Below are positions 32,326 through 44,564 of a DNA stretch of 64,000 bases, piece by piece; positions within the stretch are counted from its first letter, which is position 1; each line of letters opens with the position of its first letter. Made by a program: the position numbers and the translations under genes. The DNA lies in assembly GCA_014871385.1 (NCBI GenBank), contig CM026423.1:905128-969127 (forward strand). Reading direction: 5' to 3'. This DNA is from Ceratodon purpureus (Eukaryota; Streptophyta; Bryopsida; Pseudoditrichales; Ditrichaceae). A model generated the notes under the pieces. It did no database searches. It was not told where the DNA came from and worked only from the letters and a program-made list of their open reading frames with translations.

Positions 32326-35300
32326 ATGGCGGACATCGCCGACGACCTCCTTAAGGAGAAGAACCCGCCTCCGCTCGACGAGGACGACATCGCCCTCCTT
32401 AAGACCTATGTTCGTCTTACTGCTCCTAACCCTGCACCGTCCTCGTCTCTGCTATCTTGCTTTGCTTGCATGCACTGCTAGTACTTCGGGCTCTAGTGTT
32501 TCGCTTCGTTGGTTAGTCGGTCGGTCGGTTCGATTGGAAGTAGGTCGGTTTAGGTGATGTGAAATTGGAGTTTGGTTGTTGTAACCCTAGGTGGATCGAA
32601 AGCGCATTTCGTGTTGCTTTCTAGTGGTTTTGTGTTGGAGATGTGCTGTTTGGGGGTTTGTGTGGGCATCGGTGATGATTTGCAGCTCAGGATAGTTGGA
32701 TGAGAGATGGCTGAGTTTCGCGTGTTCGGCACGTGATTAGCAGATTCTAGTTAGAGCCATTAGTTATACTTACGTGGGGATCTTAGAGCTTGTTGTTACT
32801 GCACCTGAGAAGGCTTATCTTTCTATTATGAATGTCTTTGCCTACTTTTCTAACAAAAGTAGTTGTTTGCACACTGAGTGCTGGAAGTTTTGTCTGGAAG
32901 TTTCAGGAGAAATCTATTTTTTGAAGCAATTAGGGTTTGAAGCAATTTTGATTATGATAGGTGATCGGGTTTGGATTGTATTTCAATTTCCTTGGCCCTC
33001 GGGGTTCTCACGGGGTTTAGGGTTCTCGTCTTTGTTTATGGCGCCATTTTCTTTAGATATTACCCTTTGTTACGATGTGGAAATTGCTACTTCATTCAAT
33101 AATGATGTGGATGGTTGCAACTCCAGGGCTTGGGTCCATATGCGAATCTCATTAGGAAGACCGAGAAGGACATCAAAGATATGGCTAAGAAGGTCAACGA
33201 CTTGTGTGGTACGCTTGTTTCTCTCTACGTCTGATGTATCAAATGGAGATTATGAATAATCAACATAAGCTGGCTATTTCATTGTATTGAACGTCTATCG
33301 GTTCTGTGCACGAATAGTGTAGAAATTGAACGAAGATGCTTCTGGCAATAATAATCTCGCTGTAAGTGAATGGAGGAAATGCATATGGTTGGACAAGACC
33401 ACCTCATGGTCATTTCACCTTACAGTATTGCTGAACTCTTTTCGGCTTTCACTAAATGGTATTGTCGCCTGAGCAGGAATTAAGGAATCGGACACCGGAT
33501 TGGCAGTGCCTAGTCAGTGGGATCTTGTTTCAGATAAGCAGATGATGCAAGAGGAACAACCATTGCAGGTAAGTAGACCATGCTGCACGATTGTGTTGGG
33601 ATTCTCTTCTGTAAGATCTCGAGTTTTATCACAGAAATTTCTCATTCGTACAGGAAATCAGGATAGTAGTATCTTATGTTTCTGCTTCTGGCAGGTTGCT
33701 AGATGCACAAAAATTATCAACGCCAATACAGATGACTCGAAGTATGTCATCAATGTGAAGCAGATTGCCAAGGTATCACACTCTCACATTGCTAAAACCT
33801 ACGAATTATGTCAATCATTGTCAGCAGATGTTTCTCTCTCCACATCAAGATTTGCTCCAAGATATCATTGACATTCTCTTGTTTGACTTTTCACAGCACA
33901 ATCTCAACGTAGATGTTCTAATCACTGAAGCTGTTCTTTATTGATTTTATATTTTATTTGTTGATAACTAGATTCTTTCTTCTTTTTTCGTATCCAATCA
34001 TGGATTACTATTCGTGAATCGACTGGTAGGGTCTTGAGGTTCACCTTTTATTATTTCATCTTGACACTTAAATATTGAATTTGTATGGTGGTTTTGGCAG
34101 TTTGTCGTAGGATTGGGTGAGAAGGTGTCTCCAACTGACATAGAGGAGGGTATGCGTGTTGGGTACGTTTTTCTTTAATATTTTACTCCAGCTTATTCTA
34201 GCCACCGAGTGGGCTACATGGATCAGCCATATCACCATTTGGCTTTAGGGCTCATGTTTAGTGAGAATGGTGTATCAACTGATATAGTTATGTGGACGAC
34301 GCTTAAAAGCTGGTATTCTGGTTGAGGTATTCACTTCATTGGTGGCAATTGACATTTGCAGGGTAGACCGAAACAAATACCAAATTCAGATTCCATTGCC
34401 ACCTAAGATTGACCCCAGTGTCACTATGATGACAGTGGAGGAAAAGCCGGATGTCACCTACAATGATATCGGTGGCTGTAAGGAACAAATAGAAAAGATG
34501 CGTGAGGTCAGTGTCTTTGACTTGTTGCCTCTTGACACCATACTTGGTCTTGTAGAAATTTTCTTGTGGTTGAATTGATTAGGTCTGTATGTGATCTTGC
34601 TCTATGGTTCCTTCAGGTCTTAGTTGAGTTTGACAGAAGGTAATACCACCGTAGCAATTGTTGAGCAATGATGCGTTTTTGTTCGCTCTCTCGCTTTTTT
34701 TGGGTTTATTTCTAAACTTTTTCACACCTAGTGCTGATATTTGGAAATTTATGGTTGCTTACAACAGGTTGTGGAGTTGCCTATGTTGCATCCTGAGAAG
34801 TTCGTGAAATTGGGAATCGACCCGCCCAAAGGTGTCCTTTGCTATGGTCCCCCTGGAACTGGGAAGACTTTGTTAGCTCGAGCTGTTGCGAATAGGACAG
34901 ATGCTTGCTTCATTCGTGTCATTGGCAGCGAGCTTGTTCAGAAATATGTAGGAGAGGGAGCTCGGATGGTCCGTGAACTTTTTCAGGTACCGTACTATTA
35001 ATTCATCTACATTTGCATTTGCATTATAGATCGTCAAACTTGTTTATTGAGTGAATAGCATTGTCCTGGAATCCCATGTGTTTCCACATCCATTGCGGAC
35101 GCCAACGTATTAATTTCTACTTTGATGTAGATATGTGCGACTTTACGTAGCTTATTTTTTTCACTTATTATTCAAGCTGTTTGTGGTATTGGTGGGCAGA
35201 TGGCTCGTTCAAAGAAAGCTTGCATTGTGTTTTTTGACGAAGTAGATGCCATTGGAGGTGCTCGTTTTGACGATGGTTCTGGAGGTGACAATGAAGTTCA

Positions 35301-36454
35301 AAGGACAATGCTTGAAATAGTCAACCAACTTGATGGTTTTGATGCTCGTGGTAACATCAAAGTTTTGATGGCGACCAACAGGTAAAATACTGTTTTCTAT
35401 TGAATGATAACTTTGTTGCAAGAATCATTGTGTTTCTGGAGAGCGAGTGTAGCATCGGAGACGCACACATGGAGGAATGCTTACTTTAAGGAGTAATATT
35501 TTTTATTTTAAACAAACATGCAGCTCTTACGCTCTTTTAAGATAAACAGATGTGATTGTTTTAGTAACGTTGAGATGGTGAGAGCAGAATTGTTGTTGTG
35601 AGCGTAGCCAACTTAACTATTGTGAATGTCGGCAACCATATTTTTGTAGTACTGAAACTGATTGTTATCTGTACAGACCTGATACGCTAGATCCAGCCCT
35701 TCTGCGACCAGGTCGATTGGATCGTAAGGTTGAGTTTGGGTTGCCCGATCTTGAAAGTCGAACCCAGATTTTCAAGATTCATACGCGGACTATGAATATT
35801 GAGCGAGACATTCGGTTTGAGCTTCTTGCACGGCTTTGCCCCAATTCCACAGGTTTGAACTCTTGTCACCCCAGGGTTTGACTTGTGACATTCTCAGAAG
35901 ATGAATTGCTTTACTTGTGACATTCTCTGGAAGCTGGGTACAATCTGGTTCTTTCATGTCCCTTCTCTTGAAGACGATCTCTGTGGTGTGAGGAATTCTA
36001 CGCTAACCATTGGGCATGCTTGCATTCATAGTTCAATTATCTAGATATATCGAGTGTGGTCATGAGTCTCCCGAGTGGTCGATAGTGAGAAGTGGACTTT
36101 CGTTTGGGTTTTGGTAATGAGATGAATGTTACGGAAAGAGGAGTTGGTGAAGGATATGGTAAAGGAAGTATCTGATTTATTATGGCTCAAACGGGCATGA
36201 CGGCATTATTGAGCAAAGATGTGAGGGCCTTCCCTTCAGGTCTATGGTTGTTTGAGAAAAAGTTCTGGTGACTGATGCACGTTTGATGTTGTACAGGTGC
36301 CGATATTCGGAGTGTGTGTACGGAGGCAGGCATGTACGCTATTCGTGCACGCAGGAAAACTGTGACAGAGAAGGACTTCTTGGAGGCTGTCAATAAGGTC
36401 ATTAAAGGGTACCAGAAGTTTAGTGCGACACCCAAGTACATGGTGTACAATTAG
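32326..36454 (+). CDS. RPT1: 26S proteasome regulatory particle ATPase RPT1 (regulatory subunit 7)
   Basis: Ten exons join in phase: 32,326-32,409; 33,127-33,208; 33,477-33,568; 33,695-33,772; 34,101-34,162; 34,362-34,506; 34,768-34,986; 35,200-35,381; 35,677-35,852; 36,297-36,454, giving 425 residues, the usual RPT1 length. The AAA module has Walker A GPPGTGKT (208-215), pore-loop and second-region signatures ([11 protein letters not shown]), Walker [13 protein letters not shown], the arginine-finger region [17 protein letters not shown] and the C-terminal YMVYN. RPT1 is one of six ATPases of the proteasome base that unfold ubiquitinated substrates. Start context CACCATGGCG is strong and the N-terminus (MADIADDLL) is typical. 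No irregularity seen. Confidence 0.95.
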
Positions 36455-37073
36455 TCTAGTTTTTTTATGTGAAAGTGTTCATAAGTTTTCGAGATATCTT
36501 GGTTTAATGGCTGTCAGGTATTGTGACCTGAGATTGTAAAGACGTCCAAGAGATGTTCTCTTTGCATGCGACTCCATGTCGATGTAGTCCTAAATGGATC
36601 TCTCTTCGAGAGTTCCAAGAATTTGAGTTCAGAATGTCATGCGCATGCAAACTGTCGAATTTCTGCGATGTCTTTTCTCGTATCTGATAACTTCGGATGG
36701 TCTGAATTCACTGAAACAGGAATTTTCTGTCTTTTTCCTCCTCTGTTAGCTTGACCCACTCTCCTTCGTGCAGTAGTGACAAGTAATATTTCGTTTGTTA
36801 AGAAGCAATAACTTTTTGGTTAAGAGTTGCACTGCCTTTTCTGTGAGAATCTATTATTCTGCAGAGTACCAGGCAGTATCGATGTTGAGTACATGCGACG
36901 AAGAGCGTATTTCGCATTTTTGAGATGTTTGGATCTACGAGAAGTCGAAATTTTGTAGTGACATCAACAAGCTGATGTTATTATTTTATATCTTGATACA
37001 ATTGTGAAGTTTGTTTTACAGAGCCATAGTTGCCAGATTCTCAAATGATTCAAAAAGGAATACAATAAAAACG
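36455..37073. other. RPT1 3' region and spacer
   Basis: RPT1 3' UTR and AT-rich spacer up to the TTAA insertion site of the large element. No gene seen. Confidence 0.45.
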
Positions 37074-37426
37074 TTAACCCTTTAACGACTGGTCGACCAT
37101 TTTCTGGTCGAAATGGGGGTATATTAATTAATATGGATGAATGGGGGACAATTTGTGAAAGGGTGCCCAAAGAACGCATGTGGGGAATTGTAATAGGCGT
37201 TCTGTGGGACAAACGGTGGTTCATTGTGAGATGTAATGCGAATTCTGCATTGATTTATACACTGGGATTACTGAAAATGGGGACTGATATTATTGAAAGA
37301 AGAGCCATAAATGGAGAAAGAGCGTAATCAAATGTACTGAAAACAGTAAAGATGTCACATGGGAACGCACAGTGGGGAACAGCCAACGGCACGGTGACTC
37401 AAATAACTACTATCCACGTGGCGATC

Positions 37427-37446
37427 GGGGGGGGGGGGGGGGGGGA
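37427..37446. repeat. Poly-G tract
   Basis: About 18-20 consecutive G near the left end of element 2; prone to length error in sequencing and able to form G-quadruplex. Confidence 0.7.
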
Positions 37447-37882
37447 TGCTGGGAAACTTGGAGAACACTCCCGCGTGGATCCAAGGCTACCTAGGCAGGC
37501 GTGAACGTGAAGTCTGTAATGGCGGAGAGGGAGAGGGTTTTGAGCTTTCGCAATGGAGGCATTGGATCGCCACGGCCTACTACCATCTGAGATGAAGGTT
37601 GACGTAGTTTGCACGGGTTAGAATTGTGTGGATAGTTGTTTGTTGAAGGGGGGTGAGGAGTGTCGTGCTACAAGGGGGGAAGTGGAGGCACGGCCCACTC
37701 TGGAGTGCAGGGGTTCAATGGTGTGGAGCCACATGCGAGGGTGAGGACAGCCTTCGATACTTTGAATCCTCCCTCTCACATCAGGTGGTGAGGCGAGTTA
37801 GTTTCTTATTGTTTCTGGTTGCATCATTGATCGGCGAGGGAAAGTTTCCTTAGAGTGGAGGAGCGTGCATGTGTACTGCGCC

Positions 37883-38910
37883 ATGTCGAGTAGTGGGAGG
37901 CGTGGAATCAGGCGCCGTGATGGGTATGTGTGGCCATCACCGCCGCCAGCTCCACCCCAACATGAAGCAGCCGCCGCCAATATCATTGCGTGGGCGACGG
38001 GGAGGAAGATACCAACTAGCAAATTGCGTGTCTTATTGGGTTTGCTGGATCGGGATTACGTCGTATCGCATCCAATTCCGAAGGGAGCAGAGGGTTACGA
38101 CAATTTGGAGTGCTTGTCGGGAAAGCAATTGCAGTATCTGTTCTACAGATATTCAGCGAGTGTGCTTGGGTGGGGCACACGACAATCCGAAGGAAGCTCC
38201 GATGGATTCCCAGCGACTCTCCATGCCGACTTGCGGCAGTCGGTCTTTCCGTGATGTGTTGAAGGGGATACGGGCCGGTGGAACCCTGAGACTCTCCATG
38301 CCGACTTGGGGCAGTCGGTCTTTCCGTGATGTGTTGAAGGGGATACGGGCCGGTGGAACCCTGGTGGAGGAAACTCGCGCGGGGCAAGACAATGGGCCAA
38401 TGGAGTGTCGGGGACCGCTTGAGGAGGAGTTCCATGAGGTGAGGCCGAAACGGAAGTACACAAGGAAGGCCACATGCGCGCCGCAGGACCTTGGCGTGAA
38501 GGTTGCAAAACGAAATCATACCCGCAAGACGGCGGGTTTGGTAGCAATTGCAGGAGATGAGTTTCACGTCGTCAAACCTGCTGGTGACGCTGCCGAGGAG
38601 ACAACACAGTCCCTGCCTGCACTGTCGATTGGTGAACACTCTCAGGGGGTGCGAGCAGAGGACAAAGAGCCCTCTGTTGCGGGACGAGGCCAAGGGCATG
38701 GGGCATATAAGGGATCTCGAGGAAGGGGTCGGGCAGGACGTGGATTGGATTCCAGGCAGCAGGGTCACATGCATGCGGCCGCTTCGCCTGAACCCGTGGA
38801 GAAGGATGCGACCAAGTTCACTCCGCCGAGTACATGGCTGCGATGCGGGAGCATTGCATACTCGCCCAGATTGCATGCGAGGGTGCGCTTGTTCGGAGCC
38901 ACAGATGAAG
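37883..38910 (+). CDS. Accessory/N-terminal part of element 2 protein: YL.YR/LGWG domain, 25-residue tandem repeat, AT-hook-like motifs
   Basis: ATG at 37,883 opens MSSSGRRGIRRRDG, then a domain with LGLLDRDYVV and QYLFYRYSASVLGWG, homologous to exon 1 of the element 1 gene. That frame stops at 38,254. A second frame, open across the same DNA, continues with a 25-residue unit (RLSMPTCGSRSFRDVLKGIR...) present twice in tandem, basic segments PKRKYTRKA and AKRNHTRKT, and GSRGRGRAGRG. The shift between frames (38,165-38,254) is unexplained: frameshift, overlapping genes or an unseen intron. The second frame reaches a donor GAAG/GTTCGT (intron from 38,911) whose phase fits the acceptor GTTCAG/GT at 40,076, giving a continuous frame into the transposase N-terminus. 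It may therefore be the N-terminal part of a fused transposase. Function inferred as DNA binding. Confidence 0.5.
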
Positions 38911-40076
38911 GTTCGTTTTAGACTGTAGGCTGTGTGTTGTTTGTTGAGTGTTTGTCGTTTCTTTCTGTGGTCGCACAAGCTATGTCATGTCGCACACCAC
39001 CAGGCTCACCATGTTTATCTAACTTCTCTGCCAGATCCACTCCATGTCATCGCACTGGGGCTTCGGAGCTCACAGGTCACAGAACGTAGAGAAAGAGTTG
39101 GAGTTAGTCCTGGTGAGGTGGGAGTATAGATGATGATGATGGGGGTGATGGGGATGATGAAGAGATGGTGATATTTGAGCTCTGGAGGAATGTGTTTGGA
39201 TGGGATGTTGATCTTCGTATTGGTGTTTAGTTTTTGCGGATGGATGATGGGCAATGGGAGGAGGAGTTTGTGTTCATGAGGTGAGGAGCTTTCTGGTGCT
39301 GGAGGTTTATGCGGGGTTTTGTAAAATCCTAATGAGCTGAATGCAGGCTGGGTCGTGGAGTCGGGAATTTCGTATGCGGTGTTGTGGTGGTGCGCCAGTT
39401 GGAGGGGTTTTGGGTGTATGGGGAGGGTTGGGGTGATTGTGAGTTTTGTTTTTGTTTTGATTTTCGATTTATATTTTTGAGAGAATGTGCCTGAGGTTTT
39501 GCTCGTGTGGCGGTTGGTGGTGCTGGAAGATCTAAATCGTAGTTTGGCTGCTTCGGCTGTAATTGTCTGTAATTTTAATCAGACCATTTCATGCAGTGCA
39601 TGAAATGCAGAGGCTGCTCGCGTCTGATCTCTTGATTTACGATCTGACTGTTAAAATTTCGTTTTTGGTAGCGTAATGTTTGAGTGTCATCTGATGGGTT
39701 GAGTATTCAGACATTTTGATCAGATGATGAGCTTAGTAGTGTGATGTGGATCGGATGTGTAATGTGTTGAGCTGCTGGTGGCTTACGATCAGCAGCTCGT
39801 GCAACATGATCTTCATGAAGGCATTTTGCATCCTAGATTTACTTGTTTACGAAACAGGATGACCCATGTGCTGTTGAGCTTTACTCTGCATGTTGAGGTG
39901 ACCAGGAACATCTTGTTCTGCAGTACCTACCGTCGAGTGCATTCAATACGCCCTACATGAACAACAATCAGGGCGGGTCATGACCAATAATCGTGCATGT
40001 AATATTGTTCTTGATATTATCGAAACTGTTCTTGATATTATCGAACATATTGATGTAATTGAGTTGTGTTGTTCAG
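38911..40076 (+). other. Putative long intron or spacer inside element 2
   Basis: No coding signal. Bounded by a donor and an acceptor in matching phase (1). Contains a near-perfect palindrome at 39,586-39,606 (arms ATTTCATGCA) and GAT-rich runs near 39,130. Confidence 0.35.
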
Positions 40077-40975
40077 GTTCGAGGTCACAGACAGGGAGTC
40101 CAGGTCGGAGTGTTGAAACGGATTGTGAAGCAGGGCGAGTTGGAGTAGAGTCCACGGACGAGCCAGAGGTGAACCGGCCACTTCAAGTTAGAGTTCTGCT
40201 CCTGAATCTCGAATGGGGTGGAGACACTATTGCAGTCCCATGTGGGTATGCGGTGGGTACAGTTTTGCACGGGGTACTGGGAGCAGACGGGTCCCCTCAG
40301 GTGCGGTGCGACTTCAGAGCACATCTGGGCGTGCAAACGGTGGCTGAAGCATCCTGCGAGTATGTGCCATACACATCCTCAGTCCAAGTGCCAAACACAT
40401 CAGCGGCCGCATGTGCTGAGGAGGTGGAGCCTGCTACGAGGGAAGGAGCGGTGATAGAGCAGACCATAAAGACGGAGCCAGAATGCAGTCGAGGGTACAC
40501 GGTCCCTCCTGGGTGGGAGCAAGAGGACACCGATTCGGAGCATGATTGGGATCCGGCTTTGTCCGATTGCGGGACTGACAATGGAGGACTGTCGATGGGA
40601 GAAAGCGACTTCGACCCACATCAAGATGACCCCGTCTGGCTGCTCGGAGAAATTGGCGAGTACCCTGATGGCCCAGAGCAAGAGGACGCCGACCTAGATG
40701 CGAAGTATGCCGAATGTAATTGGCATGCGAAGACCTGGTCTTTACTGCCCAGGCATGCGTTTACAAGGAAGACCCCTGGTCCAACCCCGTTGTTGGGTGA
40801 GGAGTTACTGGAGCCTGTTGAATACTTCACTCGATTTTGGGACGAGACACTTCGGCGGAAGATAGTCCGGGAAAGCAATGACTATGCCAATTACCTTGAC
40901 CCGAGTACTGGGAGGCGGCATTACGTGCAAAAAGGGGTCTTCAAAAGGCCGTGTAAGCCTGCCCTTTCTAGGTGA
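40077..40975 (+). pseudogene. piggyBac transposase, N-terminal part
   Basis: A frame open from the acceptor at 40,076 to TGA at 40,973-40,975. An acidic, disordered stretch (SDCGTDNGG, EQEDADLDAKY) leads to LLEPVEYFTRFWDETLRRKI then VRESNDYANYLDP, the beginning of the piggyBac transposase DDE domain (DDE_Tnp_1_7: F..FF...L...IV.ETN.YA). The rest of the domain resumes 3.6 kb downstream in the same orientation (KPIRLEEFRQF), so the gene is interrupted; the interval holds a candidate nested transposon. Confident for the family; exact junction unknown. Confidence 0.65.
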
Positions 40976-40992
40976 ACTCCCTGCCCAAATGC

Positions 40993-43900
40993 GGCACTGT
41001 CGCTGGCAGCGGGTGCCAGGATCGCTGCCCGCAGAGTTAATAGGGTGACTTAATGGTCTCGGGATGGGGTTGCGGGGCGGGGACGGTGTGCCTAGTGGCG
41101 CCGAGGTGGCTGCCTTGTTTGGTGAACCACGCCTTCTCGCATTTATTGACCTTGAAGCCCGATTCGAAGGAGAGATGACGGGAGATTGGTGTCAACCGTT
41201 TCAAGATTCGAAGTTTGCTGCCACAACGGGAAGAAGCCATGGAGCTTAGTCGACAATAGGTTGGTCTCCCCACCTGGGAATGCAGAGAATCGAAGTTGGG
41301 TGCGTAGAATTTTGGTGTTGCAGGACCAACGACCCAATTCGCAGGTGAAATTCGAGAGAGTCAAGGGAAATTGTGACAACTAAACCAGTGAGCATGATTG
41401 TACAGATACACGTTGGCAGCAGTTACAAATTCGAGCAGCAAGCATTCGAAGGGTGTTCTTGCAAGACCTTCTGCCGTGGACTGAAGAGGTTGTGTAAGTG
41501 TCAATTTCTCTATGACAAGTTTGGGTCGTGCATTTGTACATTGCATGCTATTCATTTGATCCTGCAATTTCCTTGAGTGGCTATGGTATAGGGTTTGGTT
41601 GTTGTGAACTCTGCGATTTTGGGTATATGGCAATCTTAAAAACGATTTTCTGCATACTTCCAGGTCGATCCGGGGCCTTGAGAGCTTGAATCACTACTTC
41701 GGAATTCTGAACTCTCGATGGCAGCACCAGGGGTGGAGCCTTCAAGCTACCGTGTTGGAATTTCGATTGATGCACGCTACGCATCACTTGTTAGGAGAGG
41801 TTTATTGAGATCCGAGCAACCCTGCCCATCAACATTTCCAGGACGGAGGGCAGCCGGGGATACAAACATTGACTTGTGGGTCGATGGCAGCATTTACCCG
41901 GTTGATCCAGGAACAGGGAGGCAACCTCCATTCAGAATTCTTTGAGATTGCCTGGAATTCATATGTCATGGAGAGCAAGGTCTGTATGGATATGCACGCA
42001 GATTGGGTCTCAATGATGGAGGAGGACCTACACGGTGTCAGATGGAAATGCAGTGCCGACATTTAGAAGAAGAACTTGGCAAGGTGAGAGACGACCTTGC
42101 TGGCAGCAGAGAAAGGCTCGACCATAACAGAGACATTGAGGATACATGCATGCAATTGCGGGTTGAATTGGAGACTATTTGAACCGAGATGAGTAGCATG
42201 GAGAGAAATCATAGGGTGACGGTGCAGGGCTTGGAGACCGAGGTGCGTCGCTTGCAGTAAGCAAGTGAGCGCCTACTGGAGGGGCCTAGCCCTTTGAAGG
42301 ACACGCCTATGGGGATGCGACGTAGGGCTCGACCGCTCAGGGGGATTCATGAGTTGAATCATGGTTCAGGGTGGGCAAAACGCAGAGTGAAGCTCGTTAG
42401 GACGCATTTGCAACCTCATCTCGTGGATGCTGTCAACGACAACAACCGGGTCAACCATGAGAAGCAGCGACTTCATGGGGATAAAGCCTCCCAAACAGTA
42501 ACTGCTGTTGCGTTAGCAAAGATACTGTCTAGGCATGAAGGTCTCACCTTCGCAACTCAGCCATCTATGGATCATGTTAAGAGAAAGATTGCTAGTAATG
42601 TCATGAAGGCTATTGGAAAAAGGGTAGGGCCCGGTAATAATCTTGCTGCTTGCGACCAAGCAGGGGTGTCTTATCGCGGCTATGGTGCTATTTACCAAGC
42701 CGTGAAGGATCCACTTCGGGAGTTGACCAAGGATGGCAAATCCAACATACTACCTAGTTCCTACCACGTTAGAAGGCTTCAGCAGGAGCTAAATGCGAAT
42801 TTGCCACAATTCATTGGCCAGTACTACCACGCTGAGGGAAGGATGGAGCTGCCAGCAGTGTCAAAGAAAATCAAGAAATCCGAGGAGCAGCGAAAGGAGG
42901 TGGTCTTAGATGAAAAAAACTCGCTATTCACGGACTTTGAGGTGGTCCAGCAGAGCATGGTGATCTTTTATGGCATCACGGAGTCAGGTATGCATCCTCT
43001 CCTTCTCTTGTTGACAGCAATGGTGAATGTCCGTTTGGTGCCAGCAACTGCATTGTGTGTCTTTAACAAAGGAAGCTAATTCGATTGCATTACAGAAACA
43101 TTCTCACGTGAGGATATTCTTGCAGAGTTGGAAAGGGCTCCGTTGATATTTGTCCTCAAACTGGATGAGGCTGAGATTGTAAACGGGAAGAAAATTGAAC
43201 GTGTTAGCATTACATTGATGAATCCGGCTTTGGACACTAACATTCAGGTGGACCACGAGAGGTACTTCTCAGTACAATCAGAGCAGGAGATTTGGCCAGT
43301 TCCCGCGTTTCAGGTCGAGAAGGAGTCCTACGATGTTCTCTCGTGGATATTTGGAAAGTCGAACATCCCGGCTGTGATAGCAGCACAGTCAAGTGGCGAG
43401 AAACTCACGGTCCCTGAAATCCACGATCTGAGCCTTGTAGGCCCCTCGAAAATTATCTCTACCATGCCGCCTTGCCTCTCTACCCCAAGGACCTTCCGAC
43501 TTTGGTTGCAGCAGAACCCACAAATCCCGGTCCAGCCTCATTGGGATCCAATTGCGATGGACATCTTGATCGTTGTGCAAAATTACGCTCTGAACTATCG
43601 ATTTTGGCCGTCTAGCCATGCTTCCCTAAACCCCAAGGTATTGGGAGACACAGAAATGAACTATAACATCTCCCTTTTGTACCAACGAAGGCGAAGGAAC
43701 ATGCTGCCAGCACAGTGAAAATCAAATTTGCATAGTTTGAGCACTTGAGGAGAGCAAAATCCTGAGTTTGTAATCAGAGATGAAGTTTGAGGAATTCATG
43801 CCTAGTCACAACGTTGCCCCTATGAGGCAGAAAAGCTTGGATCATGTCAAGACAGGGAGTTGATCGATATGAAAAAAAAGTTACCTAGTTTTGTAGCTCG

Positions 43901-44474
43901 CTGGCAGCAAACGGCACATTGAGTTGACAGCGAAGGAAGCCGCACTTCCACCTTGATTCAGCAAGTAACTACTCAAGCACAATTCGCTACATGAACAACA
44001 CCCACAACCCCAAATCACTTGGTCAACTCCCAGCAAGTGCCAACTCTTGCTGCCGGCACCAAATTTCCACAATCACGTGTTTCTCCCTTCGCACTAACCC
44101 GCACCCACTCTCCCAAATCAGCTGGAATCCTCTCAGCCCCAACTCCCGCTGGCTGCAACCGATTTCCCAAGTGCGTCGCTTCTCCCGTAGCGCCGAACAC
44201 CTGCTGGCTGCACTCACTCTCCCTACAAAGTTCAAAAACTTCGGCACTCACTCATCGTCGGTGTAGGAGGTAGGTGGGCGGACTCATAATTTCCTCGTTC
44301 AAAGTGCTGGCAGAAAGTTTGCTGACAAGAGCAGTCGGCACGGGATCCGGTCCTTGCTCCGCCAGTCCGCTGTCAGCCCGGCACTGTAGATGTGCTCTCC
44401 ACACGCCTCGCTCGGAGGTCATTGGTTCGAGCCCCCTTGGCGGTTGCTGGCACCACGGTGGCACAGCGAGTGCC
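40993..44474. mobile_element. Candidate nested DNA transposon with ATGC direct repeats
   Basis: Left end begins GGCACTGTCGCTGGCAGCGG; right end, read in reverse complement, begins GGCACTCGCTGTGCCACCGT and then shares GGTGCCAG. The ends are therefore imperfect inverted repeats. They are bordered by ATGC on both sides (40,989-40,992 and 44,475-44,478), consistent with a 4-bp target duplication. The 3482-bp interval separates the two halves of the piggyBac transposase and contains an unrelated gene (42,000-43,718). Superfamily not assigned; terminal CACTG is reminiscent of CACTA elements, but those duplicate 2-3 bp. Confidence 0.5.
42003..43718 (+). pseudogene. Unknown gene of the nested element, with coiled coil and one intron
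   Basis: A single frame runs through a coiled-coil-like segment (HLEEELGKVRDDL, RLQ) but contains TGA at 42,180 and TAA at 42,258, then continues open from 42,261. Downstream are RRARPLRGIHELNHG, a helical region with VSYRGYGAIYQAVKD, and FYGITES; a 108-bp GT-AG intron (42,988-43,095) joins in phase to ETFSREDILAELERAP and ends TGA at 43,716-43,718. The conserved, spliced reading frame shows it was a real gene; the two stops suggest decay, unless translation starts at the downstream ATG near 42,294-42,309. I do not recognise the family; a transposition role is possible from position only. Confidence 0.5.
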
Positions 44475-44564
44475 ATGCCAAAAAGTACGCGGGCAGCGCC
44501 TGTTTTTTTCTCTCATGTGCCGCTTACACGGCCTTTTCTTCACTTGTTTTTGCACCTAATGAAA

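Noticed and set aside
37427..37446. Poly-G tract as a regulatory G-quadruplex
   Set aside because: A plain homopolymer is as likely a replication or assembly artefact; no positional support for a function.
38016..38978. 320-codon minus-strand frame in element 2
   Set aside because: Antisense of the accessory coding region; the plus strand has homology to element 1 and the splice signals.
44395..44450. tRNA gene suggested by GGTTCGAGCCCC (B-box) near 44,420
   Set aside because: No matching acceptor or D-arm; at most a tRNA-like fragment at the end of the nested element.
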